Numbered from the stretch's first letter, positions 24,869 through 32,647 are shown. The stretch: DNA of 33,412 nt from Bradyrhizobium sp. AS23.2 (GCF_001908185.1 NZ_LGHM01000122.1:1-33412); one strand, 5' to 3'. A program made the numbers and translations. Notes: generated by a model not told the origin, from the sequence alone.

Positions 24869-24895
24869 ATTGTTGGAACAATAAGGGGTTGTCAA
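24869..24895 (-). promoter_or_regulatory. Candidate arsC-tupB promoter with overlapping palindrome
   Basis: Reading leftward, TTGACA (24895-24890), a 15-bp spacer and AACAAT (24874-24869) resemble -35 and -10 elements; the spacer is short. The -10 lies in a palindrome, ATTGTT-GG-AACAAT (24869-24882), a plausible repressor site. It leaves about 100 nt of leader before arsC. The rest of the 315-bp gap 24767-25081 shows no gene. Confidence 0.4.
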
Positions 24896-25081
24896 TCGGA
24901 TATCCCGATCGACCAGTCGGCGCAGGGCTCGGCACGTCCGCTCCGTTATCCGTCGCCCCATGCCTATCGGGAAACGGGTGGATGCAATTCACGCTTCGCG
25001 ACATGGTCAGTCCATGCGCAAGCTCGATGAAATCGCCAAAGGCGGAGATGGGCTGCGGCCTGAGCGGAAGTCGCTTTGGCT

Positions 25082-25294
25082 CTACCCGCGACGCTGATGC
25101 GCGTAGCGCGGATTGACGCCGCAATGAGCTCGCGTGCCCGAGGCGGATGCCTTGCACTGGCTGTACGTCGAGAAGCTGCAATTGCCGGGATAGCCCCACT
25201 GATCCCCCTGCAGGCAATAGCGCGACGCATGGGCGGAGCTTGCTCCGAAGATGCATAGAATGACGAGAATGGTGCCGATCATGAGACGGGACAT
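25082..25294 (-). CDS. Small secreted protein, DUF3551-like
   Basis: A 70-residue protein with a signal peptide (LMIGTILVILCIFGASSAHA). The mature part runs SRYCLQGDQWGYPGNC, then FSTYSQCKASASGTRAHCG and NPRYAHQ, matching the four-cysteine pattern of the DUF3551 family that is abundant in Bradyrhizobium. Function unknown; the cysteines probably form disulfides in the periplasm. ATG at 25294 is preceded by GGAGG at four to five bases, which rules out the longer upstream start. Confidence 0.8.
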   Translation of the reverse strand: MSRLMIGTILVILCIFGASSAHASRYCLQGDQWGYPGNCSFSTYSQCKASASGTRAHCGVNPRYAHQRRG

Positions 25295-25344
25295 GAAGCC
25301 TCCAGGTCGTTCTGTGCGCTGCACGCGATGGGGCATTGCTGGAA

Positions 25345-25467
25345 TCATTTCGCGATCGCCTCCACCGCGTCCAGCAGCGGCATCTCGCGGTTGTATTCGC
25401 AGAACCGCGAGAGCTTGTTGGAGTTCCGGTCGAGGGCTTCTGTGTCGACGACCAGGCCATTGCGCAT
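25345..25467 (-). pseudogene. Short HdeA-like fragment
   Basis: A 40-residue reading frame, MRNGLVVDTEALDRNSNK then LSRFCEYNREMPLLDAVEAI. The pattern V-D, L-x(5)-K-L, F-C-x-x-N, P-L-L-D-A-V-E resembles the C-terminal half of HdeA/HdeB-type periplasmic acid chaperones. An in-frame TGA lies two codons before the ATG, so the signal peptide and N-terminal half are missing. It may be a decayed gene; a very short functional protein is less likely. The match is from memory and tentative. A FixK-type box lies 40 bp upstream. Confidence 0.35.
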
Positions 25468-25506
25468 CAATCACAGCGCACCCTTCGCGAGCGGTGCACC
25501 GTCCGA

Positions 25507-25520
25507 TTGATCTAGATCAA
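25507..25520. promoter_or_regulatory. Perfect FixK/FNR-type box
   Basis: TTGATCTAGATCAA is an exact palindrome matching the FNR/FixK consensus TTGAT-N4-ATCAA. Its centre is 46 bp before the ATG of the leftward HdeA-like fragment and about 272 bp before the rightward hydroxyacyl-CoA dehydrogenase. Control under low oxygen is likely for one of them. The leftward target fits only with an almost leaderless transcript if activation is from -41.5. Otherwise the 25521-25785 stretch holds nothing recognisable. Confidence 0.7.
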
Positions 25521-25785
25521 GGGCGGCCCAAGGCGTGCCGGGCGTCGAGCCTTCCCTCAGCCGCAGGCCAGGCAGGACCAGTCACAAAAATCGAGGCAAA
25601 TCGGTTTGACTGGGCGCCAAATCACGCCCTTTCGCGACCGGATGGCGGCTTTATTCCTGCCGTGGATGCTTTAAGGAAAGGGCAGATCAGGTCGCACCCG
25701 CCCGTTGGGGGTGCTAGACCCTGATGTAGCAACAATGGGGTCGGGCCGGTGCTGGCACGCCCGCAAGGATGAAGGATATGAAGCA

Positions 25786-26637
25786 ATGATCCAAACCGTT
25801 GGCATCATCGGGGCAGGGACCATGGGGAATGGCATCGCGCAGGTCTGTGCCGCGGCCGGGCTCTCGGTCGTGATGGTCGACATCTCCGATGCGGCGGTGA
25901 ACCGCGGACTTTCGACCGTCGGCGGCAGCCTCGAGCGCCTCGTCAAGAAGGAGAAGTTGTCGGCGGCGGATCGCGAGGCGACGCTGAAGCGCATCACCGG
26001 CACGACCGACCGGGCGAAGCTTGCCGATTGCGACCTCGTCATCGAAGCCGCGACCGAGAACGAGGAGCTCAAGGTCAAGATCCTGAAGGACCTCTGCGCC
26101 ACGTTGTCGCCGCGCACGCTGGTCGCGACCAACACCTCCTCGATCTCGATCACGAAGCTCGCCGCCGCGACCGATCGCCCCGATCGCTTCATCGGCATGC
26201 ACTTCTTCAATCCGGTGCCGGTGATGGCGCTGCTGGAACTCATCCGCGGCTTGCAGACCTCCGATGACACCCATGCCAAGGCGCTGGATTTCGCCAAGCG
26301 CGTCGGCAAGGTGGCGATATCAGCCAAGAACAGCCCGGGCTTCGCCGTCAACCGCATCCTGTGCCCGATGATCAACGAGGCGATCTTCGCGCTCCAGGAA
26401 GGGATCGCGACGGCGGAAGAGATCGACGCCGGTATGAAGCTCGGCTGCAACCATCCGATCGGGCCGCTGGCGCTGGCCGATCTCGTCGGGCTCGACACCA
26501 TGCTTTCGGTGATGGAGGTCTTTTACAAAGGCTTTAACGACCCCAAATACCGTCCAGCCCCCTTGCTCAAGGAAATGGTCGATGCCGGCCATCTCGGCCG
26601 CAAGACCGGGCAGGGCTTCTACACCTATAGCGCCTGA
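25786..26637 (+). CDS. hbdA: 3-hydroxybutyryl-CoA / 3-hydroxyacyl-CoA dehydrogenase
   Basis: A 283-residue NAD(P)-dependent cytoplasmic enzyme interconverting 3-hydroxyacyl-CoA and 3-oxoacyl-CoA. The Rossmann motif GIIGAGTMGNGIAQ opens the protein. TNTSSISITKLA, the catalytic His in FIGMHFFNPVPVM, NSPGFAVNRIL and the C-terminal GRKTGQGFYTY are family signatures. Length fits short-chain-specific (butyrate or poly-hydroxybutyrate related) members. ATG at 25786 is chosen because the coding signature starts there and AAGGAT precedes it. It stands alone here, with no acyl-CoA dehydrogenase or thiolase beside it. The FixK box upstream may place it under oxygen control. Confidence 0.93.
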   Translation: MIQTVGIIGAGTMGNGIAQVCAAAGLSVVMVDISDAAVNRGLSTVGGSLERLVKKEKLSAADREATLKRITGTTDRAKLADCDLVIEAATENEELKVKILKDLCATLSPRTLVATNTSSISITKLAAATDRPDRFIGMHFFNPVPVMALLELIRGLQTSDDTHAKALDFAKRVGKVAISAKNSPGFAVNRILCPMINEAIFALQEGIATAEEIDAGMKLGCNHPIGPLALADLVGLDTMLSVMEVFYKGFNDPKYRPAPLLKEMVDAGHLGRKTGQGFYTYSA

Positions 26638-26662
26638 TCTCGGCGTCGGTGGCGGGCGTTCG

Positions 26663-26711
26663 GAGCATGATCCGGAAAAGCGTGTAGCGGTTTTCCGACA
26701 AGATCATGCTC
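26663..26711. repeat. Bradyrhizobium-type dispersed palindrome, copy 1
   Basis: GAGCATGATC (26663-26672) is the exact reverse complement of GATCATGCTC (26702-26711). Inside, CGGAAAA (26673-26679) pairs with TTTTCCG (26691-26697). The same arms recur at 30234-30305, so this is a dispersed intergenic element. It sits after the hydroxyacyl-CoA dehydrogenase stop and may also act as a transcript end. Confidence 0.8.
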
Positions 26712-26744
26712 AAGAAATAACGTCCCGCCGCCCGATCCCGCAAT

Positions 26745-26758
26745 TTGCGTGGCGACAA
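26745..26758. promoter_or_regulatory. Weak FixK-like box before the truncated haemoglobin gene
   Basis: TTGCGTGGCGACAA has the outer TTGC and CAA of a FixK2 site (TTGM-N6-KCAA) but A in place of T or G before CAA. It lies about 82 bp before the haemoglobin start, a workable distance. The match is imperfect and could be chance. Confidence 0.25.
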
Positions 26759-26833
26759 AGACGTCGTTCGCAACTGGCCCGACAATGTCGAACGGGCGGC
26801 CCGCGGGGAACAACGGAACGGATAACAAAGGAC

Positions 26834-27298
26834 ATGTCGGATCGACTGAAGGCCGAGCGCGAGGCGGCGGCCGCGCGGCGGAACCTGCTGACCCAGGATG
26901 CGATCGAGCGTACCGGGATAACCGAAGAGATGATCGGGGAGCTCGTTGCCCGCTTCTACGGACGCGTGCGCGAGGATGCGCTCCTGGGACCGGTCTTCGC
27001 GATCGTGCAGAATTGGGACGAGCATCTCGTCAAGCTCAGGGATTTCTGGTCGTCGGTGGTGCTGATGAGCGGCCGCTATCACGGCTCGCCGATGCGGGCG
27101 CATATCCCGCTGAGCCTGGTCGGCGATCATTTCGACCGCTGGCTCGATCTGTTCGAACAGACCGCGCGCGAAGTCTGCCCGCCCGCGGCCGCCGCGCTCT
27201 TCATCGACAAGGCGCGCCGCATCGCGGACAGTTTTGAAATGGCGTCAGCGACAATCGCCGGCCGCATCGCTTCGCCGCGCCACATGCTGCGGTCCTGA
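26834..27298 (+). CDS. Group III truncated haemoglobin (trHb3)
   Basis: A 154-residue haem protein. The group III core FWSSVVLMSGRYHGSPMRAH gives proximal His90, followed by IPLSLVGDHFDRWLDLFEQT, a diagnostic trHb3 segment. LVARFYGRVREDALLGPVF is the B/E-helix region. Members bind oxygen and NO; roles in NO detoxification or microaerobic respiration have been proposed for the family. The ATG at 26834 has a GGA unusually close (one base), so a slightly different start is possible. It is the only gene between the dispersed palindrome and the Rieske gene. The 244 bp after it contain no gene I can support. Confidence 0.9.
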   Translation: MSDRLKAEREAAAARRNLLTQDAIERTGITEEMIGELVARFYGRVREDALLGPVFAIVQNWDEHLVKLRDFWSSVVLMSGRYHGSPMRAHIPLSLVGDHFDRWLDLFEQTAREVCPPAAAALFIDKARRIADSFEMASATIAGRIASPRHMLRS

Positions 27299-27542
27299 CG
27301 ATCCGCAGTTGTATCGCTTTGTGGCTGCATTGCGCGACCAGCAGCGCGCTGCACCAATTCCAACATCATCGGTCTGATCTGCAAAATCTTCATGCCGATC
27401 GCGCGGCGTGACGTTGAAATCGCGAAAACGCGTTTGAATGCGTTCACTCTCGCTCAATCAAAGCGAGCATAGCCATATTGATGCACTGCGGCGTCAAGTC
27501 TTCGCCTTGTTTTCGGCAGAGTTGCGGCGCCTGCTAGCGCGT

Positions 27543-28193
27543 ATGTCGAGCGCATCGTCCAACACCACATCCTCCTCTGATATCTCTGCGGAACTTGAAG
27601 CCGGTGCGTGCACGGAGCAAACACGGCGAACGCTGCTGCTTCGTGCGCTCGCTACCACCGCCTGTCTCGGCTGTTCCACGCAGGCGCGCGCCGACGAGGA
27701 TCCGCCCGGCTCCGACGAACGGCCGCAAAAGGGCGATCTGCTCGTTTTCTCTGAGGGTGAGCAGGAAGGAAAGCTGGTTACCGCGGCCGATCTTCCGGCC
27801 GGCGGACCGCCGGTGCATGCCTGGCCGAAGGACCCCAAGACGTCAGTTGTGCGCAGTGCCTCGCGGCTCAACGAGATCCTGATCATCCGCCTCGATCCCG
27901 CCGAGCTCGACGAGCAAACGAAAGCGCGCGCCGTCGACGGCATCGTCGCTTATTCGGCGATCTGTACCCATGCCGGCTGTCCCGTCACCGCCTGGGTGAA
28001 GAGCGATGTCGGCGACAAGGAGGTGTTCAAGTGCATGTGCCACAACTCCGAATACGATCCCCGCGCGGGTGCGCAGGTCGTGTTCGGGCCGGCACCGCGA
28101 CGGCTCGCGGCGCTGCCGCTCGCGCTCGCTGACGGCTCGCTCAGCGTTGCCGGCAACTTCATCGGAAAGGTAGGTGGCGCGCAGCCAGGATGA
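27543..28193 (+). CDS. Rieske [2Fe-2S] protein with twin-arginine-like signal
   Basis: About 216 residues. TRRTLLLRALATTACLGCST near residues 27-46 looks like a Tat signal or anchor, so the domain is probably periplasmic. The Rieske cluster ligands are in CTHAGC (Cys141, His143) and CMCHNS (Cys164, His167). The extra Cys146 and Cys166 match the disulfide of high-potential bc1-type and arsenite-oxidase-type Rieske proteins. The tail FGPAPRRLAALPLAL is the usual cluster-loop Pro region. The start is uncertain: in-frame ATG 27543 has no good ribosome-binding site and a start 35 codons earlier is possible. It is 115 bp upstream of the PQQ dehydrogenase, on the same strand, and could be its electron carrier (inference). 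Confidence 0.82.
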   Translation: MSSASSNTTSSSDISAELEAGACTEQTRRTLLLRALATTACLGCSTQARADEDPPGSDERPQKGDLLVFSEGEQEGKLVTAADLPAGGPPVHAWPKDPKTSVVRSASRLNEILIIRLDPAELDEQTKARAVDGIVAYSAICTHAGCPVTAWVKSDVGDKEVFKCMCHNSEYDPRAGAQVVFGPAPRRLAALPLALADGSLSVAGNFIGKVGGAQPG

Positions 28194-28308
28194 CGGGCGT
28201 GCGGGTGGTGCCCGCGTCACGAGAGGCCGCATCCGCCGAGGGGCGGACGACGGGACGAACGACAAGAATTCAAAACAAGAATTCGAACGGATGAAAAAGG
28301 GAGCGTCC

Positions 28309-30033
28309 ATGACCAGGAAGCAATGGTTACTGTCCGGCTTCGTCGCCTTCACGTGCCTTGTCTCGACCGCCGCGGGCGCCGGCCCGATCGAGAATTATTC
28401 TCCGGTCACCGCGCAGCGGCTGGAGAATCCGGAACCCGGCAACTGGATGCTCTACCGGCGCACTTATGACGGGCAGGGCTATAGCCCGCTCGACCAGATC
28501 AACACCTCGAACGTGAAGAATCTCACACCGGTCTGGACGTTTGCCACCGGCGTCGTCGAAGGCCACGAGGCGCCGCCGATCGTCAATAACGGCGTGATGT
28601 TCGTGGCAACGCCGATGGGGCAGGTGATCGCGCTGAACGCCAAGACCGGCGATGAATATTGGCGCTACAAGCGGCAGCTCCCCGACGATCTCTTCCAGCT
28701 GCATCCGACCAGCCGCGGCGTCGGCCTCTGGGAAGACAAGCTCTATCTTGCGACCACCGACGACCACGTCGTTGCGCTCGATGCCAAGACCGGCAAGGTG
28801 GTATGGGACACCAAGGTGCAGGACTACAAGAAGGGTCAGTACATGACCCTGATGCCGCTGATCGTCGACGGCAAGGTCATCGTCGGTGGCTCCGGCGGCG
28901 AATTCGGCGTGCGAGGCTACGTCGCCGCCTATGATGCCAAGGATGGCAAGGAGCTGTGGCGGACCTACACCATTCCGGGAGAGGGCGAGCCGGGTCATGA
29001 CACCTGGCAGGGCGACGACTGGAAGAACGGCGGCGGCTCGGCCTGGATGACCGGCAATTACGACAAGGACACCAAGACGATCTATTGGGGTGTCGGCAAC
29101 GCCGCGCCATGGCCCGGCGAGATGCATCCCGGCGACAATCTCTACACCTCGTCGGTGCTCGCGCTCGATCCCAGCAACGGCAAGATCAAGACCTACCACC
29201 AGTACCACCAGAACGATTCCTGGGATTGGGACGAGGTCGACGCGCCGATGCTGATCGACCTGCAGCGCGACGGCCGCAGCATCAAGAGCCTGGTCCATCC
29301 GGGACGCGATGCGATCTTCTGGGTGCTGGAGCGCACACCGACCAAGATCAACTACGTCGCGGGCTGGCCGTTCGTCTCAACTGACGTCTGGAAGGGCATC
29401 GATGAGAGCGGCAAGCCGATCGTCGATCCCGGCCACAAGCCGGTCATCGGCAAGCGCGTGGAGTTCTGTCCGTCGCTGTGGGGAGGCAAGGACTGGCCGT
29501 CGGCGGCCTACAGCCAGAAGACCGGCCTTGTCTATGTGCCTGCCAACGAGAATTTCTGCGGCGGATTCACCGGCGAGAAGATTCCGCTCAAGCCCGGTGA
29601 GCTCTGGCTCGGCACCAAGCCGGAGGACATCGGCCTGAAGGCCAAGCCCGGCGCCGATCATTTCGGTGAGATACAGGCCTGGGATCCTGCGACCGGCAAG
29701 AAGGTGTGGCAGCACAACTTCCCGAAGTCGCAGATGTTCGGCTCGGTGACGGCGACCGCAGGCGATCTCGTCTTTGCCGGTGGCACCAACGACCGCAACT
29801 TCCGCGCCTTCAACGCCAAGACCGGCGAACTCTTGTGGGAGCAGAAGACCAACTCCGGCATCATGGGCATGCCGATGTCCTATGAGATCGATGGCACCCA
29901 GTACGTCGCGATCCAGTCCGGCTGGGGCGTCGACGCGCAGCGCATCCAGGATGCGCTGGCGACCAATAATATCGGCATCGAATCCAATGTGCCGCAGGGC
30001 GGCGTCATCTGGGTGTTCGCGCTGAAGAAATAA
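28309..30033 (+). CDS. PQQ-dependent alcohol dehydrogenase, probable lanthanide type
   Basis: A 574-residue periplasmic quinoprotein with signal peptide (LLSGFVAFTCLVSTAAGAG) and repeated beta-propeller tryptophan-docking motifs such as ALDAKTGKVVW. By comparison with methanol dehydrogenase the metal and PQQ ligands are Glu198 (GGEFGVRG), Asn264 (GVGNAAPW) and catalytic Asp306 in SWDWDEV. Asp308, two residues later, is the extra carboxylate characteristic of lanthanide-dependent XoxF/PedH enzymes. The adjacent Cys-Cys disulfide of many family members is missing: the expected place reads FQLHPTSRGVG. No cytochrome-c domain is fused. ATG 28309 is chosen for the GGGAG five bases upstream; an ATG six codons earlier lacks one. 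Partner genes (cytochrome c, pqq biosynthesis) are not in the window; the Rieske protein just upstream is the nearest redox candidate. Confidence 0.92.
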   Translation: MTRKQWLLSGFVAFTCLVSTAAGAGPIENYSPVTAQRLENPEPGNWMLYRRTYDGQGYSPLDQINTSNVKNLTPVWTFATGVVEGHEAPPIVNNGVMFVATPMGQVIALNAKTGDEYWRYKRQLPDDLFQLHPTSRGVGLWEDKLYLATTDDHVVALDAKTGKVVWDTKVQDYKKGQYMTLMPLIVDGKVIVGGSGGEFGVRGYVAAYDAKDGKELWRTYTIPGEGEPGHDTWQGDDWKNGGGSAWMTGNYDKDTKTIYWGVGNAAPWPGEMHPGDNLYTSSVLALDPSNGKIKTYHQYHQNDSWDWDEVDAPMLIDLQRDGRSIKSLVHPGRDAIFWVLERTPTKINYVAGWPFVSTDVWKGIDESGKPIVDPGHKPVIGKRVEFCPSLWGGKDWPSAAYSQKTGLVYVPANENFCGGFTGEKIPLKPGELWLGTKPEDIGLKAKPGADHFGEIQAWDPATGKKVWQHNFPKSQMFGSVTATAGDLVFAGGTNDRNFRAFNAKTGELLWEQKTNSGIMGMPMSYEIDGTQYVAIQSGWGVDAQRIQDALATNNIGIESNVPQGGVIWVFALKK

Positions 30034-30078
30034 GCTCCGCGGGCGGATCGACGAAGGCGGAGCAGTGGGGGGCGAGCG

Positions 30079-30108
30079 AATGCGGCGGACGGCAGCGTCC
30101 GCCGCATT
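30079..30108 (+). terminator. Perfect 13-bp hairpin after the PQQ dehydrogenase
   Basis: AATGCGGCGGACG (30079-30091) and CGTCCGCCGCATT (30096-30108) pair perfectly around GCAG, 46 bp after the stop codon. There is no T run, only pyrimidine-rich CTGTCTTCCC, so it may be a factor-assisted terminator, an RNA-stabilising element or another dispersed palindrome. Confidence 0.5.
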
Positions 30109-30130
30109 CTGCGCATCCTGTCTTCCCTTC

Positions 30131-30170
30131 TTCCCTTGTGGGAAAAGGTGGCGCGCGCATTGTGCGCGCC
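30131..30170. repeat. Double-hairpin intergenic repeat
   Basis: TTCCC-TTGT-GGGAA (30131-30144) is followed by GGCGCGC (30150-30156) pairing with GCGCGCC (30164-30170). The phrase CCCTTGTGGGA-A-AAGGTGGC resembles a repeat family widespread in Rhizobiales intergenic DNA, recognised from memory. It is one of several palindromes filling the 300-bp gap 30034-30334, which contains no gene. Confidence 0.55.
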
Positions 30171-30233
30171 GGAGCGGTCTCTCTCGGCGGAGATTGATCC
30201 CCAATCGCGAGGCCGCCTTGTATTCCGTCTCTG

Positions 30234-30305
30234 GAGCATGATCCGGAAATGGCGCGCTTTTCTTTCGCGACAAACGCGGAACGCGTTTGCGCGGAGATCA
30301 TGCTC
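30234..30305. repeat. Bradyrhizobium-type dispersed palindrome, copy 2
   Basis: Arms GAGCATGATC (30234-30243) and GATCATGCTC (30296-30305) are identical to copy 1 at 26663. The centre differs: it holds a nested perfect stem, CAAACGCG (30271-30278) with CGCGTTTG (30282-30289). Conserved ends with a variable middle are typical of such elements. Confidence 0.8.
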
Positions 30306-30312
30306 AAACGAT

Positions 30313-30341
30313 AACCTAAAGCGCCTATGGCACTTTAGGTT
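30313..30341 (-). terminator. Hairpin spanning the stop codon of the IorB-like gene
   Basis: AACCTAAAG (30313-30321) pairs with CTTTAGGTT (30333-30341); after one mismatch GCC pairs with GGC around TAT. The TAA stop of the leftward gene is inside the stem, and the leftward transcript continues ATCGTTTG. It may end this transcript or act in both directions between the convergent genes. Confidence 0.55.
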
Positions 30342-32647
30342 TCTAACTGCTTGCCGAGCGGCAGGCTGCGGATGCGCTTTCCTGTCGCAGCGAAGATCGC
30401 GTTCATCAGCGCCGGCGCGAACGGCGGCACGCCGGGCTCGCCGACGCCGCTCGGCGGCGTGCCGGGCGCGGGCGGCACGATGTAGACGTTGGTCACCACA
30501 GGAGACTCGTCCATCCTGATGACCGGGAAGTCGTCAAAGTTCTTCTGCTCCACCTTGCCGTCCTTGAAGGTGACCTCGCCATACTTGGCCAGGCTCAGCC
30601 CCATGATCGCCGCGCCCTCGATCTGCGAGGCGATGCGCTCGGGGTTGACATAGCTGCCGCAGTCGATCGCGGTGTCGACCCGCGGCACCGTCAGCTTGCC
30701 CTTGTCGTCGACCACCACCTCGATGATGGTCGCGATGTAGCTGACGAAGCTGCGGTGCACGGCAATGCCGAGGCCGTGGCCCTTGGGCACCTGACGGCCC
30801 CATTCGCCCTTCTCGGCGACAAGCTCGACCACCTTGCGCAGGCGTGCGGTGTCGATCGGGTAGCTGTCGAAGGGCTCGCCATAGTTCCACAAGTCCTTCA
30901 CCGCCGGCTTGACGATCCGGGGCGTACCGATCAGCGCGAGCAGAGTCTCCTTCTGGTCGCGGCCGGTGGCATGCGCGATTTCACCGACCATCGACTGCAC
31001 GGCGAAGGCGCGCGGGATGTTCGAGACCGAGCGGAACCAGCCGATGCGCGTATGCGCGGCCGCTTCTGGGTTCTCGCAGGAGATGTTGGCGATCTCGAAC
31101 GGCATGTCGACGAGGCCCATGCCAAGCTCGAAAGGTGCCGCGTGGTTTGCGCCGGCGGCAAAGGTCGAGGCGATGGTGGGAGCCACGCTGCGGTGGCGCC
31201 AGGCGATCACCTTGCCGTCCTTGTCGAGCCCCGCCTCGATCCGCTCGACCGAGACGGTGTGCAGGAAGTCGTGGTGCAGGTCGTCCTCGCGCGTCCATTG
31301 CACCTTCACGGGCGCGCCGAGTTCCCTCGACAGCAGCGCGGCCTCGAGCGCGAAGTCGCATTTCGACTTGCGGCCGAAGCCGCCGCCGAGCAGCGTCACG
31401 TTGACGGTGACGTTGTCCTCGGGGATGCCCAGCGTCTTGGCGACGTCCTCGCGGGCGCCGCCGGGGCTCTGCACCGGCGCCCAGATCTCCGCCTTGTCGC
31501 CCTTGACGTCGGCGACCGCCACCGGCGGCTCCATGCTGACATGAGCAAGATGCGGCAGATAATATTCGCCAACGACGACCTTGTCGGCGCCCTTCAGGGC
31601 GGCGTCCGCGTCGCCCTCCTGGCGCACGACGAGGCCGGGCTTGCGCGCTGCGTCCTCGAGCTCCTTGCGATAGGCGGCCGAGTCGTATTTGCCGTTGGCG
31701 CCGTCATCCCAGACCAGCTTCAGCGCGTCGCGGCCCTTGATCGCCGCACCGGTGTTGCGTGCGATCACGGCAACGCCGCCGAGCGGCTGGAATTTCGACG
31801 GCCACGGCCAGCCGCGGGCCTGCATCACCTTCTCGACGCCTGGCACCTTCAGCGCCGCGTCCGGATCGAACGAGACCAGCTTGCCGCCGGTCACCGGCGG
31901 GCGCGCGATCACGGCATACTTCATGCCTGGTAGTCGCACGTCGGCGCCGTAACGTGCCTTGCCGGTGGTGATGTCGTGGAGGTCGACGATGCTGACCTGG
32001 CCCTTGCCGAGATAGCGGAAGTCCTTGGGGTCCTTCAGCTTGAGGCCTTCGATGCTCGGCACCGATTCCTTGGCGGCATCGGCCGCGAGTTCGCCGAAGC
32101 CGAGCTTGCGTCCGCTGGCGCTGTGGACCACCTCGTGATTGACAGCCTTGACCTCGGTCGCCGGCACGCCCCAGCGCTTTGCCGCGGCCTGCTCCAGCAT
32201 GATGCGGGCGGAAGCGCCGATCTGGCGCATCGGGATCAGGTAATGCCGCGTGCTGCGCGAGCCGTCGGTGTCCTGGTTGCCGTACTTGACCTCGTCGCCA
32301 TGAGCCTGTTCCACCTTCACCCTGGACCAGTCGGCTTCCATCTCCTCCGCCACGATCAGCGGCAGGCTGGTGCGCACGCCGGTTCCCATCTCGGAGCGGT
32401 GGGCGATGATGGTGACGGTGCCGTCGGAGGCGACCGCGACGAAGACGCGCGGATCGACCACGACGCCATGCGGCATCTTGCCGGCGCCGGTCTCATAGGC
32501 AAACGCCTGGCGCGACATCACGGGCGCGGCGAGCACGAAGGCGCCGCTGACGCCGAGTCCCTTCAGGATACTGCGGCGCGAGACCTTCTCGACACGGATG
32601 TTCTTTTCGAAGCCACGAAGCTTCCCGGGGTTGTCGATGAAATTCAT
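30335..32647 (-). CDS. Molybdopterin-binding large subunit, isoquinoline 1-oxidoreductase beta (IorB) type
   Basis: A 770-residue molybdenum hydroxylase subunit. A Tat signal, SRRSILKGLGVSGAFVLAAP, starts near residue 24, so the complex is exported folded. HRSEMGTGVRTSLPLIVAEE and GSRSTRHY near residues 85-130 are IorB-type signatures. LLGGGFGRK is the molybdopterin contact and the catalytic Glu lies in GVGEPGVPPFAPAL at the C terminus. This subgroup includes isoquinoline oxidoreductase and periplasmic aldehyde dehydrogenases and normally works with a small [2Fe-2S] subunit and often a c-type cytochrome. The small subunit is one base upstream; no cytochrome is seen. It converges with the PQQ alcohol dehydrogenase, so it may take the aldehyde product (inference). 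Confidence 0.9.
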   Translation of the reverse strand: MNFIDNPGKLRGFEKNIRVEKVSRRSILKGLGVSGAFVLAAPVMSRQAFAYETGAGKMPHGVVVDPRVFVAVASDGTVTIIAHRSEMGTGVRTSLPLIVAEEMEADWSRVKVEQAHGDEVKYGNQDTDGSRSTRHYLIPMRQIGASARIMLEQAAAKRWGVPATEVKAVNHEVVHSASGRKLGFGELAADAAKESVPSIEGLKLKDPKDFRYLGKGQVSIVDLHDITTGKARYGADVRLPGMKYAVIARPPVTGGKLVSFDPDAALKVPGVEKVMQARGWPWPSKFQPLGGVAVIARNTGAAIKGRDALKLVWDDGANGKYDSAAYRKELEDAARKPGLVVRQEGDADAALKGADKVVVGEYYLPHLAHVSMEPPVAVADVKGDKAEIWAPVQSPGGAREDVAKTLGIPEDNVTVNVTLLGGGFGRKSKCDFALEAALLSRELGAPVKVQWTREDDLHHDFLHTVSVERIEAGLDKDGKVIAWRHRSVAPTIASTFAAGANHAAPFELGMGLVDMPFEIANISCENPEAAAHTRIGWFRSVSNIPRAFAVQSMVGEIAHATGRDQKETLLALIGTPRIVKPAVKDLWNYGEPFDSYPIDTARLRKVVELVAEKGEWGRQVPKGHGLGIAVHRSFVSYIATIIEVVVDDKGKLTVPRVDTAIDCGSYVNPERIASQIEGAAIMGLSLAKYGEVTFKDGKVEQKNFDDFPVIRMDESPVVTNVYIVPPAPGTPPSGVGEPGVPPFAPALMNAIFAATGKRIRSLPLGKQLET

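Noticed and set aside
25082..25474. 130-residue version of the DUF3551-like protein
   Set aside because: The signal peptide and the GGAGG site place the real start at 25294; the upstream extension is not family-like.
30755..31933. 392-codon plus-strand open frame opposite the IorB-like gene
   Set aside because: Antisense shadow of a conserved molybdenum hydroxylase gene; no motif.
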